From an uncultured Chlamydia sp. (lineage in GTDB: Bacteria; Chlamydiota; Chlamydiia; Chlamydiales; Simkaniaceae): a stretch of 64,000 nucleotides of DNA. Position numbers and translations under genes: made by a program. The stretch lies in contig CAMGYI010000001.1 of the NCBI GenBank assembly GCA_946127115.1, forward strand, positions 974,857 through 1,038,856, read 5' to 3'. The notes under the pieces are model-generated. The model was not told where the DNA came from, searched no databases, and saw only the letters and a list, made by a program, of their open reading frames with translations. Positions 45,286-55,588 of the stretch are shown here, piece after piece; position 1 is the first letter of the stretch; every line of letters begins with the position of its first letter.

Positions 45286-46659
45286 TTACATCCGACCGGT
45301 AGCTCGTCCCTTTTTCATAAAACCATCATAGCGCTTCATAAGAAGATGAGATTCAATCTGCTTAGTCGTATCTAGAATCACCCCTACTAGGATAAGTAGC
45401 GAGGTTCCCCCAAAGAAGTGACTAATCGAAGAATCTACACCTAAAATTTTACCTACTAGTGTTGGTAAAATCGCAATAAGCGCTAAGAATACGGCTCCAG
45501 CAAGAGTGATTCGATTCATTGTCGATTCTAAAAATTCTTGCGTAGGTCGCCCTTGGCGGATCCCTGGGATAAAGGCTCCATTTTTCTTCATATCCGAAGC
45601 AATTTGCTCCGGGTGAAATTGTGTTGCCGTCCAAAAGTATGTAAAAAAAAGAATAAGGATGACAAATAACATTGTATATACCCAACTCCCAGGAGAAAGC
45701 ATGTTCACCACATTGGAGAGCCATGATCCCTTACTTAAAAATTGAGCGATAGTTGCAGGGAACATCAAAAGAGATGATGCAAAAATTACCGGTATCACAC
45801 CTGCATAGTTTATTTTCAATGGGATGTGAGAGCTTCCACCCTGACTTTCACGTCTACCCACAACCCTTCTTGCATATTGCAAAGGAATCTTACGCACTCC
45901 CTGAATAATCAAAATAGTCCCCAAAATGATCGCTACAAAAACGATTCCCAAAATTACAATCGAAGAAAAGGTCATTTGACCCGGCTCCTGGGAGTCCAGA
46001 TTTAACTGTCGGACAACCGTTCCTAAAGTTCTAGGTAAGGATGAAAGTATCCCAACCGATATAATTAAGCTTATCCCATTTCCAATTCCCCTCTCCGTGA
46101 TCTGTTCACCAATCCACATTAAAAAAAGAGTCCCGGTGCTCATTGCTACCACCACAACTAAGAAAAATAGCCACGGGAAACCAAGAATCTGAGATACGAG
46201 CAATTGAGGAACAATAATTCCAGGGTGCGACATGTTCAGGCTAAGTGCATACTTTGCTAAAAGAGCGGACTGAAAAAGAGCCAAGACAATTGTCATCAAA
46301 CGAATTCCCTTTCCCATTTTTTTCTTTCCTGCATCGCCATTCTCCCGAATTTCTCTTTGAAGGGAAGGGACGACAGCAACCAGTATCTGCATGATAATCG
46401 AGGCTGAAATGTACGGCATTACCCCAAGAGCAATCACCGTCATTTGTGCAAATGCACCACCTGAAAAAATATCTACAAGTTGAAAGAGGTTTTGACTTCC
46501 CCCGGTGAGCTGGCGAAAGACTTGAAAAACTTCATCTCCATTAATGCCGGGAACGGGAATATAAGCTCCAATACGACAAACAACGAGCATTAAAAGAGTA
46601 AAAATAATTTTATACTTTACTTCTTCTATTGAAAAAATCTTTTTTATCGTCTGAAACAT
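45286..46659 (-). CDS. secY: Protein translocase subunit SecY
   Basis: 457 residues with ten predicted membrane helices, the central channel of the Sec translocon. Signatures include [11 protein letters not shown] in helix 1, [27 protein letters not shown] and the loop-C5 region [15 protein letters not shown]. It is placed between rplO and rpsM as in standard spc operons. Confidence 0.98.
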   Translation of the reverse strand: MFQTIKKIFSIEEVKYKIIFTLLMLVVCRIGAYIPVPGINGDEVFQVFRQLTGGSQNLFQLVDIFSGGAFAQMTVIALGVMPYISASIIMQILVAVVPSLQREIRENGDAGKKKMGKGIRLMTIVLALFQSALLAKYALSLNMSHPGIIVPQLLVSQILGFPWLFFLVVVVAMSTGTLFLMWIGEQITERGIGNGISLIISVGILSSLPRTLGTVVRQLNLDSQEPGQMTFSSIVILGIVFVAIILGTILIIQGVRKIPLQYARRVVGRRESQGGSSHIPLKINYAGVIPVIFASSLLMFPATIAQFLSKGSWLSNVVNMLSPGSWVYTMLFVILILFFTYFWTATQFHPEQIASDMKKNGAFIPGIRQGRPTQEFLESTMNRITLAGAVFLALIAILPTLVGKILGVDSSISHFFGGTSLLILVGVILDTTKQIESHLLMKRYDGFMKKGRATGRM

Positions 46660-46664
46660 ATGAC

Positions 46665-47114
46665 CTAGATGCGTTTAAATTCGATTCCTTGCTTTTCCAG
46701 CTTGATAATCGCGTTCTTGGAATATCGATTTGCTTCGATCACAATTTTTTTTGTGATTTCTCCACTTGCAAGGACTTTAAATCCTCCTCTCATCCGGCGC
46801 ATTGGAAAACCCCTTTCCATGAGAGTCTTCTTATTGACAACTTCTCCATCTTCAAAGGTGTCATTGATCCGACTAAGGTTAATCTCAAACACAGGCACTT
46901 TAAACTGCGCATTGGAAAATCCTCGATGTGGAAGCTTTTGGTAAAGAGGTAGTTGTCCCCCTTCCGTTCCTCCACGGGTTTTATACCCTGAACGAGACTT
47001 AGCCCCTTTATGTCCACGACCAGAGGTCTTGCCCATTTTTGAACCAGGACCTCTCCCGACGCGCTTTCTCCGTTTAGGCTTTCGGTGTGTGTCTTTTAAT
47101 TCTGATAATTTCAT
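46665..47114 (-). CDS. rplO: 50S ribosomal protein L15
   Basis: 149 residues with the Gly/Lys-rich start [20 protein letters not shown] and [15 protein letters not shown]. Its start overlaps the rpsE stop by 4 bp. rpmD (L30), usually between rpsE and rplO, is missing, as in Chlamydia. Confidence 0.98.
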   Translation of the reverse strand: MKLSELKDTHRKPKRRKRVGRGPGSKMGKTSGRGHKGAKSRSGYKTRGGTEGGQLPLYQKLPHRGFSNAQFKVPVFEINLSRINDTFEDGEVVNKKTLMERGFPMRRMRGGFKVLASGEITKKIVIEANRYSKNAIIKLEKQGIEFKRI

Positions 47115-47608
47115 ACAGCTGCTCCCCTTGCATCAAGTGTCGCTTGTCTATTTCTGAGGTCTGCAAGTGCCTGAAACGTTGCTCGTACCTGGTTAAGTGG
47201 ATTGCTGGAGCCAAGACTTTTGGCAACAACATCTTTAACTCCACTTACTTCAAGAACAGCTCGAACCTTGGATCCTGCAATAATTCCTGTTCCTTCTTTT
47301 GCCGGCTTTAGGAGAACTCTAGCCCCATCCCAGTCGGTAAGAATTTCATGAGGAATCGTAGTCCCCTCGAGTTCAAAAACAAGAATGTTCTTACGAGCAG
47401 CTTCTCCTGCTTTACGGATTGCATCAGCAACTTCATTTGCCTTTGCAAAGCCTACTCCTACTCGCCCGTTTTCATCACCAATGATAACAAGGGCTGAAAA
47501 GCTAAACTTACGCCCTCCTTTAACCACCTTTGAGCAGCGATTAATATAGAGGACTTTCTCTTCAAAGTCGGTATCGAAATCTTCTTCTCTTTTGCCTTTC
47601 ATAGCCAT
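47111..47608 (-). CDS. rpsE: 30S ribosomal protein S5
   Basis: 165 residues with the dsRNA-binding fold: VLYINRCSKVVKGGRKFSFS, ALVIIGDENGRVGVGFAKAN and LLKPAKEGTGIIAGSKVRAV. It helps decoding fidelity and sits 8 bp after rplR. Confidence 0.98.
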   Translation of the reverse strand: MAMKGKREEDFDTDFEEKVLYINRCSKVVKGGRKFSFSALVIIGDENGRVGVGFAKANEVADAIRKAGEAARKNILVFELEGTTIPHEILTDWDGARVLLKPAKEGTGIIAGSKVRAVLEVSGVKDVVAKSLGSSNPLNQVRATFQALADLRNRQATLDARGAAV

Positions 47609-47616
47609 GAATTATC

Positions 47617-47979
47617 CTAAAATGTTATTCCTTTTTCGCGAACCGCATTTGCAAGCTCAGCAATGATTCCATGATATTTAAATCTCCCACGATCAAAAAC
47701 TATTTGATCGATTTTTTTATCCTTAGCAAGTTCAGCAATCTTTTCACCTACAATTCGTGCAGTTTCCTTCGATTTCTTCTTCCCTTTAAGTTCTTTTACA
47801 AGTGTGCTGCAACTTGCCAACGTAAATCCATTTTCGTCATCAATCAGCTGCACCCCGACATGAGTAAGCGATTTAAAAACCGACAAGCGAGGACGTTCAG
47901 CCGTTCCCCGAAGCCTTTTTCTAACACGCATACTGCGTTTCTTACGGATAGCATTACGTTTTTCTAGATTTAGATGCAT
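47617..47979 (-). CDS. rplR: 50S ribosomal protein L18
   Basis: 120 residues with RLRGTAERPRLSVFKSLTHV and QIVFDRGRFKYHGIIAELAN, typical of L18, the 5S rRNA binding protein. It starts 3 bp after the rplF stop. Confidence 0.98.
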   Translation of the reverse strand: MHLNLEKRNAIRKKRSMRVRKRLRGTAERPRLSVFKSLTHVGVQLIDDENGFTLASCSTLVKELKGKKKSKETARIVGEKIAELAKDKKIDQIVFDRGRFKYHGIIAELANAVREKGITF

Positions 47980-47982
47980 TTC

Positions 47983-48525
47983 TTACTTTCCTTTTGCTGA
48001 CTTACCAGCTTTCTTGCGAACATACTCATCAACATATCGGATCCCCTTTCCCTTATAGGGCTCTGGCGGCCTCTTAGAGCGAACATCTGCGGCAAATTGC
48101 CCAACAAGCTGTTTATCCACCCCTGTAACCTTGATGAGGGTGCTTTTCTCAATAGCCACTTGAATTTCTGAAGGGATATTGAGTTGAGTCGGATGCGAAA
48201 AGCCAAGTTGCAAATCAAGAACAGTTCCCTTAACTGCTGCTCTATATCCAACACCAATTAGCTTCAGTTGCTTTTCAAATCCCGTGCTGACCCCAATAAT
48301 TGCATTATTGATCAAAGACCAGTGAAGGCCATACATAGGTATTGGAAGATCACTCCTTTCATCATGGTGTACCGAGATTTGCCCTTCTTCAACTTTAACC
48401 GAGATCCCCTCTGGAATACTTCTCTTAACAGTTCCTTTAGGACCTTTCACTTCTACTTCACCTTTTGAGGCCTTAATTTCCACCCCTTTTGGAAGAAGAA
48501 TCGGTGTTTTAGCTAATCGTGACAT
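47983..48525 (-). CDS. rplF: 50S ribosomal protein L6
   Basis: 180 residues with two L6 repeats and the C-terminal signature PEPYKGKGIRYVDEYVRKKA. It lies between rpsH and rplR; no rpsN (S14) precedes rpsH in this cluster, as in Chlamydia. Confidence 0.98.
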   Translation of the reverse strand: MSRLAKTPILLPKGVEIKASKGEVEVKGPKGTVKRSIPEGISVKVEEGQISVHHDERSDLPIPMYGLHWSLINNAIIGVSTGFEKQLKLIGVGYRAAVKGTVLDLQLGFSHPTQLNIPSEIQVAIEKSTLIKVTGVDKQLVGQFAADVRSKRPPEPYKGKGIRYVDEYVRKKAGKSAKGK

Positions 48526-48543
48526 ATTACTTATTTCCTAATT

Positions 48544-48939
48544 TTACCAAACAAAACAGAGGAGTTCTCCACCTGCTTTCATTTTTCGTGCTTTCTCTCC
48601 GTCTATAACTCCAGACGGGGTCGATAGAATCGCAATTCCAAGTCCACTAAAAACTCTAGGGATCTCTTGGTATCCCACATAGTATCGAAGACTCGGCTTT
48701 GACATTCTTTTAAGACCATGAATCACACTATTTCTTGTATTTTTAATGTACTTAAGAAAGACACGGATTTGGCGCTTTTTCTCATTCACAAGAAAGTTAT
48801 TCACGTAACCTTTGTCTTGAAGAACAGCAATGATATTCCTGTTCAGTTTACTACATCTTACATCAACATATTTATGTTTTGCATCTTTAGCATTTCGAAT
48901 TCTCGTGAGTAGGTCTGCTACTGTATCGGTTACTGACAT
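48544..48939 (-). CDS. rpsH: 30S ribosomal protein S8
   Basis: 131 residues. It starts MSVTDTVADLLTRIRNA and ends with GLGIAILSTPSGVIDGEKAR and GGELLCFVW, the S8 signature. It is 8 bp after rplE. In other bacteria S8 represses the spc operon by binding the mRNA. Confidence 0.98.
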   Translation of the reverse strand: MSVTDTVADLLTRIRNAKDAKHKYVDVRCSKLNRNIIAVLQDKGYVNNFLVNEKKRQIRVFLKYIKNTRNSVIHGLKRMSKPSLRYYVGYQEIPRVFSGLGIAILSTPSGVIDGEKARKMKAGGELLCFVW

Positions 48940-48947
48940 CTTATCCT

Positions 48948-49490
48948 CTAATTTTCACGCTTATATGGAAGACCGAGCTGTGTGAGTAGCTCAAGGCATT
49001 CTTCTTCTTTCTTTGCCGTTGTAACAAAGGTGATATTCATCCCTTGATCTCTCTTTACATTATCGAGATTGAGCTCCGGGAACATCTGTTGATCAGACAA
49101 TCCCAAAGAGAAGCTTCCTCTACCGTCACCTTTCTTATTGAAACCACGAAAGTCACGAATACGCGGGCAGACAATGTTTGAAAAACGATCCAGAAATTCG
49201 TACATCCGTTTCTCTCTAATGGTGACTTTTAATCCAACCGCTTGCCCTTCACGAAGTTTGAAGTTCGCAACAGACTTTGTTGCTCGGGTTATGATAGGCT
49301 TCTGCCCTGAAATAAGTGTAAGCTCTTTTACACAATCTTGGATAATATTCTTATCCTTTACAGCCTCTGCTATTCCCATACTGATAATAATCTTTTTCAG
49401 CTCAGGAATGTTCATCGGGTTTTGATAAAAGAACTTCTTCTTCAAGAACTCTTTAATTTCTTCTTTGTATCTCTTCTTTAATCTAGACAT
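48948..49490 (-). CDS. rplE: 50S ribosomal protein L5
   Basis: 180 residues with [40 protein letters not shown] and [19 protein letters not shown], typical of L5. It binds 5S rRNA and contacts the P-site tRNA. It starts 1 bp after the rplX stop. Confidence 0.98.
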   Translation of the reverse strand: MSRLKKRYKEEIKEFLKKKFFYQNPMNIPELKKIIISMGIAEAVKDKNIIQDCVKELTLISGQKPIITRATKSVANFKLREGQAVGLKVTIREKRMYEFLDRFSNIVCPRIRDFRGFNKKGDGRGSFSLGLSDQQMFPELNLDNVKRDQGMNITFVTTAKKEEECLELLTQLGLPYKREN

Positions 49491-49491
49491 G

Positions 49492-49833
49492 TTATGACTT
49501 CACAGGTTTCTTAAGGGTTCGATGGCTGACTTCTTTTCCGTTATCGAGATAAATGAGTTCTTTTGAGCCATCTCCGCCCAGCTTCACATTCAATTTGATC
49601 TTTTTCCCGTCGCCATTACACAAAGCAACATTTGAGATGTGAATGGACTTTTCCAAACTCACTATCTCAGACTTTTGTCCTTGCTGACGTGCTTTCGTAT
49701 GTCTTTTTCGGACATTGATTCCTTGAACAAGGATACGGCTTCCTTTCTTTGCAAGGACTTCACCCACTTTTCCCCGTTCGTTTCCACTGAGGACGAGGAC
49801 TTTGTCCCCAATTTTGATCCATTTCTGTTTCAT
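49492..49833 (-). CDS. rplX: 50S ribosomal protein L24
   Basis: 113 residues with the KOW motif near the start ([20 protein letters not shown]) and [13 protein letters not shown]. It is an early assembly protein of the large subunit. Confidence 0.98.
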   Translation of the reverse strand: MKQKWIKIGDKVLVLSGNERGKVGEVLAKKGSRILVQGINVRKRHTKARQQGQKSEIVSLEKSIHISNVALCNGDGKKIKLNVKLGGDGSKELIYLDNGKEVSHRTLKKPVKS

Positions 49834-49848
49834 TTTTAACGTTCCTCT

Positions 49849-50217
49849 TTAAATCACTTCGGGTGCAAGTGAGCTAATTTTGATAAACCCTTTATCTCGC
49901 ACTTCTCTAGCAATAGGCCCGAATATACGAGTGCCTCTTGGGTTTTGCTTATCGTCAACAAGGACGCAGCTGTTGTCATAAAACCTGATCATCGTTCCAT
50001 CCTTGCGACGGATATAGCTTCTAGTCCTTACGATTACAGCTTTAATGACATCCCCTTTCTTAACACTTCCTTTTGGGTCCACTTCTTTCACTGAGCAAAC
50101 GATTGTGTCGCCTACATAAGCATACCGCCTTCTGGTCCCACGGAGAACCTTAAAGCACTTAACCCTCTTGGCTCCGCTGTTATCTGCTACTTCTAATTCT
50201 GTTTCTTGTTGAATCAT
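49849..50217 (-). CDS. rplN: 50S ribosomal protein L14
   Basis: 122 residues. It starts [20 protein letters not shown] and ends with [17 protein letters not shown] and [10 protein letters not shown], unmistakable L14. Confidence 0.98.
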   Translation of the reverse strand: MIQQETELEVADNSGAKRVKCFKVLRGTRRRYAYVGDTIVCSVKEVDPKGSVKKGDVIKAVIVRTRSYIRRKDGTMIRFYDNSCVLVDDKQNPRGTRIFGPIAREVRDKGFIKISSLAPEVI

Positions 50218-50239
50218 CGTTTCTCACTGCTTACATTTT

Positions 50240-50488
50240 TTATGAAAGGACGTCCACTACAATCCAGCGCTTAAGCTTTGAAAGAGGGCGGGTCTCTTGA
50301 ATTTTCACCCTTTGACCAGCCTTAAGGCCACTTTTTTCATTGTGCGCATAGTATTTTCTGCTTCTCTTTACTACTTTTTTGTAACGTGGATGAGCAATTG
50401 TTCTCTCTACATTAACCGTCACGGTCTTATTCATTTTAGCTGAGACAACAATCCCTTCTCGTGTTTTTTTTCTTCCTTGAGCTTCCAT
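50240..50488 (-). CDS. rpsQ: 30S ribosomal protein S17
   Basis: 82 residues with [18 protein letters not shown] and [20 protein letters not shown], typical of S17. It follows rpmC by 7 bp. Confidence 0.98.
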   Translation of the reverse strand: MEAQGRKKTREGIVVSAKMNKTVTVNVERTIAHPRYKKVVKRSRKYYAHNEKSGLKAGQRVKIQETRPLSKLKRWIVVDVLS

Positions 50489-50495
50489 AATCTCT

Positions 50496-50702
50496 TTACG
50501 CTGATCCTTGGTTTTTCTTTTGACGCAAAACAGTTAGGATTCGCGACCGAGCTTTTTTCTTATCTTTCAGTTCATGGGGCCGTTCTAGTTTTCTCGATAC
50601 GCGAAGTTCATTAGTCAGCTCGAAGATGTCTCTACAAATATCCTCATACTGGACTTCAAGCTCTTCAACTGATTGATTAATAATTTCCTTTACCTTTAAC
50701 AC
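50496..50702 (-). CDS. rpmC: 50S ribosomal protein L29
   Basis: 68 residues, helical, with [20 protein letters not shown] and the family-typical [12 protein letters not shown]. The tail is short and the gene lies between rplP and rpsQ as usual. Confidence 0.96.
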   Translation of the reverse strand: MLKVKEIINQSVEELEVQYEDICRDIFELTNELRVSRKLERPHELKDKKKARSRILTVLRQKKNQGSA

Positions 50703-50712
50703 TTTCGTCTCC

Positions 50713-51132
50713 TTATACTCTTTCCACCCGTTCTACAAAGCGCGTTCGATACGGAAGCTTCGCTGCTGCTTTAAGAAGGGCTTTCTTTGCCTCATCCTTT
50801 GAGACGTTAGCAACTTCAAATAAAATTCTTCCTGGTCGAACAACAGCAACCCAATGATCCGTTCCTCCCTTTCCTTTACCCATACGGGTTTCAGCAGGCT
50901 TCTTAGTAACCGGCTTATCAGGGAAAATTCGAATCCATACCTTTCCTTTTCGACTGAAATAACGAGTAATCGCAACCCGACAAGCTTCAATCTGCTGATT
51001 AGTAATTCGTCCACGATCAAGAATTTGCATTCCAAAATCTCCGAACTCAACAAACCGCCCTCCCTTAGCTGTGCCGCTCATCGAGCCTTTCTGTTGTTTT
51101 CGAAATTTCGGGCGTCCCGGTATCAATGCCAT
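50713..51132 (-). CDS. rplP: 50S ribosomal protein L16
   Basis: 139 residues. [20 protein letters not shown] and [20 protein letters not shown] are L16 signatures. L16 is needed for the A-site side of the peptidyl-transferase centre. Confidence 0.98.
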   Translation of the reverse strand: MALIPGRPKFRKQQKGSMSGTAKGGRFVEFGDFGMQILDRGRITNQQIEACRVAITRYFSRKGKVWIRIFPDKPVTKKPAETRMGKGKGGTDHWVAVVRPGRILFEVANVSKDEAKKALLKAAAKLPYRTRFVERVERV

Positions 51133-51152
51133 TACGATATTCTCCTAATTCC

Positions 51153-51782
51153 TTATGCGTGCTCTTTGCCTTTATTGATCCAAACTTTAACTCCTGTTGA
51201 GCCATATGTCGTTTCAGCTCGCGCTGTTGCATACTGAATATTAGCTCTCATTGTATGAAGAGGAATTCGCCCTTCTTTATACCACTCAGTTCTGGCAATT
51301 TCTGCCCCACCAATTCGTCCAGAAACCTGAACTTTAATTCCAGCTGCTCCAGCATCCATTGAAGCTTGAATCGCTTTCTTTAATACCCGTCTAAAGGCAA
51401 CACGCCTTTCTAATTGTTTTGCAATTCCCTCAGCTACTAGCTTAGCATCTAGGTCAGGACGTTTAATTTCCGCAACTTCAATCCAGATGTCCTTTCCAGT
51501 CAACTTCTTTAGGTCTCGCTTGATTGTTTCAATTTCAACCCCTTTCTTCCCAATGACAAGACCAGGTCTTGCCGTATGGAGGGTAACTTCAATCTTTTCA
51601 CTCATTCGCTTGATGATAATCTCAGCCGTCCCAACACAACAAGGCTTCTTCAAAAGGAAATCACGAATCTTCCGATCTTCAAATAGGTGGATTCCGAATT
51701 CTTGCTTGTTGGCATACCATACAGACTTCCAGTTTTTCTTAAGAGCAAGTCTAAATCCTGTTGGCGATGTTTTTTGTCCCAT
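51153..51782 (-). CDS. rpsC: 30S ribosomal protein S3
   Basis: 209 residues with the KH domain (ARPGLVIGKKGVEIETIKRD) and C-terminal QVSGRIGGAEIARTEWYKEG. Slightly shorter than E. coli S3 (233) because the C-terminal tail is reduced. Confidence 0.98.
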   Translation of the reverse strand: MGQKTSPTGFRLALKKNWKSVWYANKQEFGIHLFEDRKIRDFLLKKPCCVGTAEIIIKRMSEKIEVTLHTARPGLVIGKKGVEIETIKRDLKKLTGKDIWIEVAEIKRPDLDAKLVAEGIAKQLERRVAFRRVLKKAIQASMDAGAAGIKVQVSGRIGGAEIARTEWYKEGRIPLHTMRANIQYATARAETTYGSTGVKVWINKGKEHA

Positions 51783-51791
51783 GTTTCCTCG

Positions 51792-52136
51792 TTAATTTTC
51801 CGTTCCAACGATGACCGTAAAATGGCTCATCCGTTTCAAGATAGGCACACGCCCACCTCGACTCTTCGATTTTGCCCGCTTCATTACAGGGCCAACATCA
51901 ATGCGCACTTCTTTTACTTTAAGGTCACGCCGTTGAACGCTATAAAGTGTTTCTGCATTTGCAATAGCACTATCAAGAGTCTTTTTTAAGAGGCGTCCTC
52001 CTTTTAAATTCGAATAAAGGAGTTGCAGGAGAGCTTCCTCACAAGCCTTTCCGCGGATCAAGTCAGCTGCAAGGCGTGCCTTTCTTGGGCTGATTCGGAC
52101 GTATTTCGTTTTGGCTATCGCTTCTCGCATTGTCAT
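51792..52136 (-). CDS. rplV: 50S ribosomal protein L22
   Basis: 114 residues with [20 protein letters not shown] and the exit-tunnel loop region [20 protein letters not shown]. It starts 5 bp after the rpsS stop. Confidence 0.98.
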   Translation of the reverse strand: MTMREAIAKTKYVRISPRKARLAADLIRGKACEEALLQLLYSNLKGGRLLKKTLDSAIANAETLYSVQRRDLKVKEVRIDVGPVMKRAKSKSRGGRVPILKRMSHFTVIVGTEN

Positions 52137-52141
52137 ATCCT

Positions 52142-52405
52142 TTACTTCTTAACTGGGTGGCCCTTAAAAAGCCGAGTAGGAGAAAACTCTCCCAATCGGT
52201 GACCGACCATATTCTCAGACACAAAAACTGAGATAAATTTTTTACCATTGTGAACCTCGATCGTATGTCCAATCATCTCTGGAATAATCATCGATCGTCT
52301 AGACCATGTTTTAATCGGGTTTTTCGACCCTTTATCATTCTGTTTCAGGACCTTCTTTACTAAATGATGATCCGCAAAGGGACCTTTTCTTAAGCTTCTA
52401 CCCAT
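52142..52405 (-). CDS. rpsS: 30S ribosomal protein S19
   Basis: 87 residues. [20 protein letters not shown] and [20 protein letters not shown] are S19 signatures. The start shares one base with the rplB stop. Confidence 0.98.
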   Translation of the reverse strand: MGRSLRKGPFADHHLVKKVLKQNDKGSKNPIKTWSRRSMIIPEMIGHTIEVHNGKKFISVFVSENMVGHRLGEFSPTRLFKGHPVKK

Positions 52406-53247
52406 TATTTCTTCCTTCGGTCTTTCACGATCAGCTTCTTCGATTTCTTCTTCGAGCGGGTGCGGAACCCCTTAGTCTGCATTCCCCATGGAGTTTGTGG
52501 AGTATATCCATTGTGTCGCCCTTCTCCACCACCATGTGGGTGGTCAACAGGGTTCATTGCGGTCCCTCTAACTGTTGGACGAATCCCTTTCCAGCGCGAT
52601 CTACCAGCTTTCCCTTCAACGCGAAGAGCATTCTCCGCATTGGAAACAACACCAAAGGTCGCACGACAGGTTTCTCTAACCATTCGAACCTCGCCTGACG
52701 GCATTTTGATCGTTGCATATCCTCCGCTACGTGCCATTAGCTGCGCTGACAGTCCCGCTGAGCGAACGAGCTTTGCCCCCCGTCCAGGATACAACTCAAC
52801 ATTATGCACTGTAGAACCAAGAGGCATACCCTTAAGTTCCATGGAACATCCAGGTTTGAACGGGGCCTTATCTCCAGATAAAAGGATTTCCCCCTGTTTA
52901 ATCCCTTCAGGAGCGATAATATAACGTTTTTCTCCATCACGGTAATTAAGCAGTGCGATATGAGCAGAACGATTCGGATCATACTCTACTGAAGCAACCT
53001 TCGCCTCAATTCCATCTTTATCTCTTTTAAAGTCTATAAGCCGATAAAACCGCTTATGACCTCCACCCCTATGACGACACGTAATATGACCATGGTGATT
53101 TCTTCCGCTGATACGCCTTTTTGGAACCATAAGAGACTTCGTCGGCTTAATGGTCGCTCGTTTTCCTTTGACTCTAGTTAACTGACCAAAGCTAGGGAGA
53201 ACTAACTTTCTCTGTCCGGGTGTTGTCGGTCGAAATTTCTTAACCAT
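52405..53247 (-). CDS. rplB: 50S ribosomal protein L2
   Basis: 280 residues with [20 protein letters not shown] and [20 protein letters not shown], the conserved L2 segment containing the His near the peptidyl-transferase centre. It is full length. Confidence 0.98.
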   Translation of the reverse strand: MVKKFRPTTPGQRKLVLPSFGQLTRVKGKRATIKPTKSLMVPKRRISGRNHHGHITCRHRGGGHKRFYRLIDFKRDKDGIEAKVASVEYDPNRSAHIALLNYRDGEKRYIIAPEGIKQGEILLSGDKAPFKPGCSMELKGMPLGSTVHNVELYPGRGAKLVRSAGLSAQLMARSGGYATIKMPSGEVRMVRETCRATFGVVSNAENALRVEGKAGRSRWKGIRPTVRGTAMNPVDHPHGGGEGRHNGYTPQTPWGMQTKGFRTRSKKKSKKLIVKDRRKK

Positions 53248-53255
53248 TGTTTCTC

Positions 53256-53594
53256 CTAAACTGCATCATCAATTGTATCACCACTCTCAAGCGTGACGAT
53301 TGCTTTTTTCACCGCAGCGCGAAAACCTTTGAACCCCCGAACACGGCGTTTCTTTGGTTTCATATTGATAGTATTCACGCTTTTCACTTTTATCTTTTTT
53401 TCCTTGTAAATTTCTTCAATTGCTCGAGAAATCTCATTTTTATTCGCATTTCTATCAACAATAAAGACAACCTTGGGGGCTGTGCACTTGCTCGTATATT
53501 TATTGCTAACAGAGCGCTGCAGTTCTTCAAGAACAGTTGTTTTCTCAGTAACGTGTCGGGACTTGATGACATGGTAAGGGTTTCTCTCTTTCAT
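53256..53594 (-). CDS. rplW: 50S ribosomal protein L23
   Basis: 112 residues with [40 protein letters not shown] and [16 protein letters not shown], typical of L23, the docking site for SRP and trigger factor at the tunnel exit. Confidence 0.97.
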   Translation of the reverse strand: MKERNPYHVIKSRHVTEKTTVLEELQRSVSNKYTSKCTAPKVVFIVDRNANKNEISRAIEEIYKEKKIKVKSVNTINMKPKKRRVRGFKGFRAAVKKAIVTLESGDTIDDAV

Positions 53595-54248
53595 CTACTT
53601 ACCCCCCATTGCGCTTAAAAGCTGTTCTTGGGCTGAATCAATGACAACCACTTCTTGAGTTCTCATTAAATCGTACCCACTAATACTTGAAATTGGCATG
53701 AAAGTTGCTCCTGGAATGTTTCGCATACTCAGGTAAAAATTGGTGCGATCTTTCTGCGTCTTGTCTCCTTCATCACAAAGGAAAAGAACTTTCTTGTTAT
53801 TAAGGCCCGCCATATCTAAAAATTTACAAACCGATTTGGTTTTTGGCTCTTTTAAACCACTTAACTTAAGAAACCGCATCTTCCCATCAGTCACCTTTTG
53901 AGCAAGAAGATAGTGAATTGCTGCTCGTCGCTCTTTTCGGTTGATCCGAACATGTTGATCAAATTTTGGCTTTGGGCCAAAAACGACTGCTCCTTTACGG
54001 TAATGCGAAACCTTTATACAGCCCTGACGGGCTTTTCCTGTTCCCTTTTGAGGATGAGGTTTGGAATTAGAAAGCGCAATTTCAGACCGCCCCTTCGTGT
54101 TGGCGCTCCACTGGCGCGCATTCTTCCGCACAGCAACGACATAATCTTTGATCAGTTGCGGATTAACAGAAAGCTGAAGCAGCTCTTCTTCAATAGAGAC
54201 TTCTTCCACTTCTTTTCCTTGCAAATCATATTTTTTCAGTTTCGGCAC
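53595..54248 (-). CDS. rplD: 50S ribosomal protein L4
   Basis: 217 residues with NARQWSANTKGRSEIALSNS, GTGKARQGCIKVSHYRKGAV and VFGPKPKFDQHVRINRKERR, the L4 extended loop and body. It immediately precedes rplW in the direction of transcription. Confidence 0.97.
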   Translation of the reverse strand: MPKLKKYDLQGKEVEEVSIEEELLQLSVNPQLIKDYVVAVRKNARQWSANTKGRSEIALSNSKPHPQKGTGKARQGCIKVSHYRKGAVVFGPKPKFDQHVRINRKERRAAIHYLLAQKVTDGKMRFLKLSGLKEPKTKSVCKFLDMAGLNNKKVLFLCDEGDKTQKDRTNFYLSMRNIPGATFMPISSISGYDLMRTQEVVVIDSAQEQLLSAMGGK

Positions 54249-54257
54249 AGTCTGTTC

Positions 54258-54911
54258 CTATTTTTTTTCAGGTGTTTTCTTTACCGATTTCCGGATATAA
54301 AGAAGGCTGTTCTTTGCTCCTGGAACAGCCCCTTTGACTAAAATAATTTGGCTTTTAGCATCAACGCGAACCACTTTGAGGTTTTCGGCAGTAACCTTCT
54401 GTGATCCCATTTGCCCGGCTTTCTTAACTCCTGGCAAACTACGGCCGGGTGTACTTCTCATCCCTGTCGATCCGGCGCTACGGTGAAAGCCTGACCCGTG
54501 AGATGCCGGTCCTCCTGCAAACCCATGACGCTTGATAACTCCCTGAAAGCCTTTCCCCTTGGAGGTGCCACATACATCCACAAATTCAGTGTCAGCAAAG
54601 TAATCAATTCCAACTTCCTGACCTAATTTATACTCTTCAGCATTATCAATTCGGGACTCTAGTAGATGACGTCTAGGCTCCACTTTAGCTCGTGCAAAGT
54701 GACCAACAAGAGGTTTTGAAACATTCTTCTTCTTGGACTCAGGAACTTTTACAGCTCCAAGTTGAACTGCAGAATATCCATCCTTTTCTTGATTCTTCAC
54801 TTGGACGATTACATTGGGCTCGGCGACAATAAGCGTACAGACTACGAGGTTGCCCTTTTCGTCATATATACGGGTCATTCCCCTCTTTTTGCCCATCAGC
54901 TTTAGTGACAT
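54258..54911 (-). CDS. rplC: 50S ribosomal protein L3
   Basis: 217 residues from the ATG at 54911, which has GAGGA at proper spacing; an ATG two codons earlier (54917) is too close to it. Signatures are LMGKKRGMTRIYDEKGNLVV, GTSKGKGFQGVIKRHGFAGG and PGRSLPGVKKAGQMGSQKVT. It is the first gene of the cluster here: rpsJ is absent, as in Chlamydia, so the promoter should lie in the gap above 54918. Confidence 0.97.
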   Translation of the reverse strand: MSLKLMGKKRGMTRIYDEKGNLVVCTLIVAEPNVIVQVKNQEKDGYSAVQLGAVKVPESKKKNVSKPLVGHFARAKVEPRRHLLESRIDNAEEYKLGQEVGIDYFADTEFVDVCGTSKGKGFQGVIKRHGFAGGPASHGSGFHRSAGSTGMRSTPGRSLPGVKKAGQMGSQKVTAENLKVVRVDAKSQIILVKGAVPGAKNSLLYIRKSVKKTPEKK

Positions 54912-55029
54912 ATTCATTTCCTCTTCTCGAACTTCGATTCGATATTATTTACACTATTGAGCAACAGCGGAGTCATCTAAAATGATACCACGCTATTTAT
55001 GGCTAAAGCGAAGAGGTTATCAAAAGGAG

Positions 55030-55460
55030 CTATTTTGTACAATCAAAATTTCCGACTTCTTGAATTTTCTCACCATTAAAGAAACTCTGTATTGAAGGGT
55101 CTATGCAATCTTTAGTTAAATATACAATGATGACTAATACTGAGAACATGACAACTAGAGATATTAAAAAAAACCATTCCCGGCTCTGAAGCTGCACCCT
55201 CATCAGCACATCCATCCATTTGGAGAAGATGGTGACAATTCTCTTGCCTTTAGGCCCTTGTCATATCCCATGAAAATGAGACCAAAGAAAACGTTTATGA
55301 AATGAAGTATTTTAAGAAAGAAACGGGGATATGAAACTCCCCTAACATAAATTACAAAACTAATTATTACCCATTCAAGGAGTGCTGAATGAGAAATCAA
55401 ACTTACTTTCAAGTATTTGTATTTCATTTTTTTCACAATATCTGGGTAGATCCTCCTCAA
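55030..55460 (-). CDS. Two small overlapping membrane-protein frames, uncertain
   Basis: Frame 55460-55203 (85 residues, hydrophobic ISHSALLEWVIISFVIYVRG and FFLKILHFINVFFGLIFMGY) is overlapped by 13 bp by frame 55215-55030 (61 residues, one membrane helix FFLISLVVMFSVLVIIVYLT). They may be two tiny membrane proteins or halves of one frameshifted gene. No family is recognised. AT-rich, in the 670-bp gap between rplC and the Cap1-position gene. Confidence 0.35.
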
Positions 55461-55549
55461 ACGTTGACACCTAATAAATACTAGACTTTCTTACCTCACT
55501 ACATGTTCATAGAAAGCCATATATATTTATTATTTTAACCTTTGGGCTA

Positions 55550-55580
55550 AAAAAACCCTTCCAAATCGGAAGGGTTTTTT
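55550..55580 (-). terminator. Bidirectional Rho-independent terminator
   Basis: AAAAAACCCTTCC (55550-55562) and GGAAGGGTTTTTT (55568-55580) form a perfect 13-bp stem around five bases, with T-runs in both directions. It lies 8 bp after the stop of the large membrane-protein gene and separates it from the ribosomal cluster. Confidence 0.9.
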
Positions 55581-55588
55581 AATGAGTC

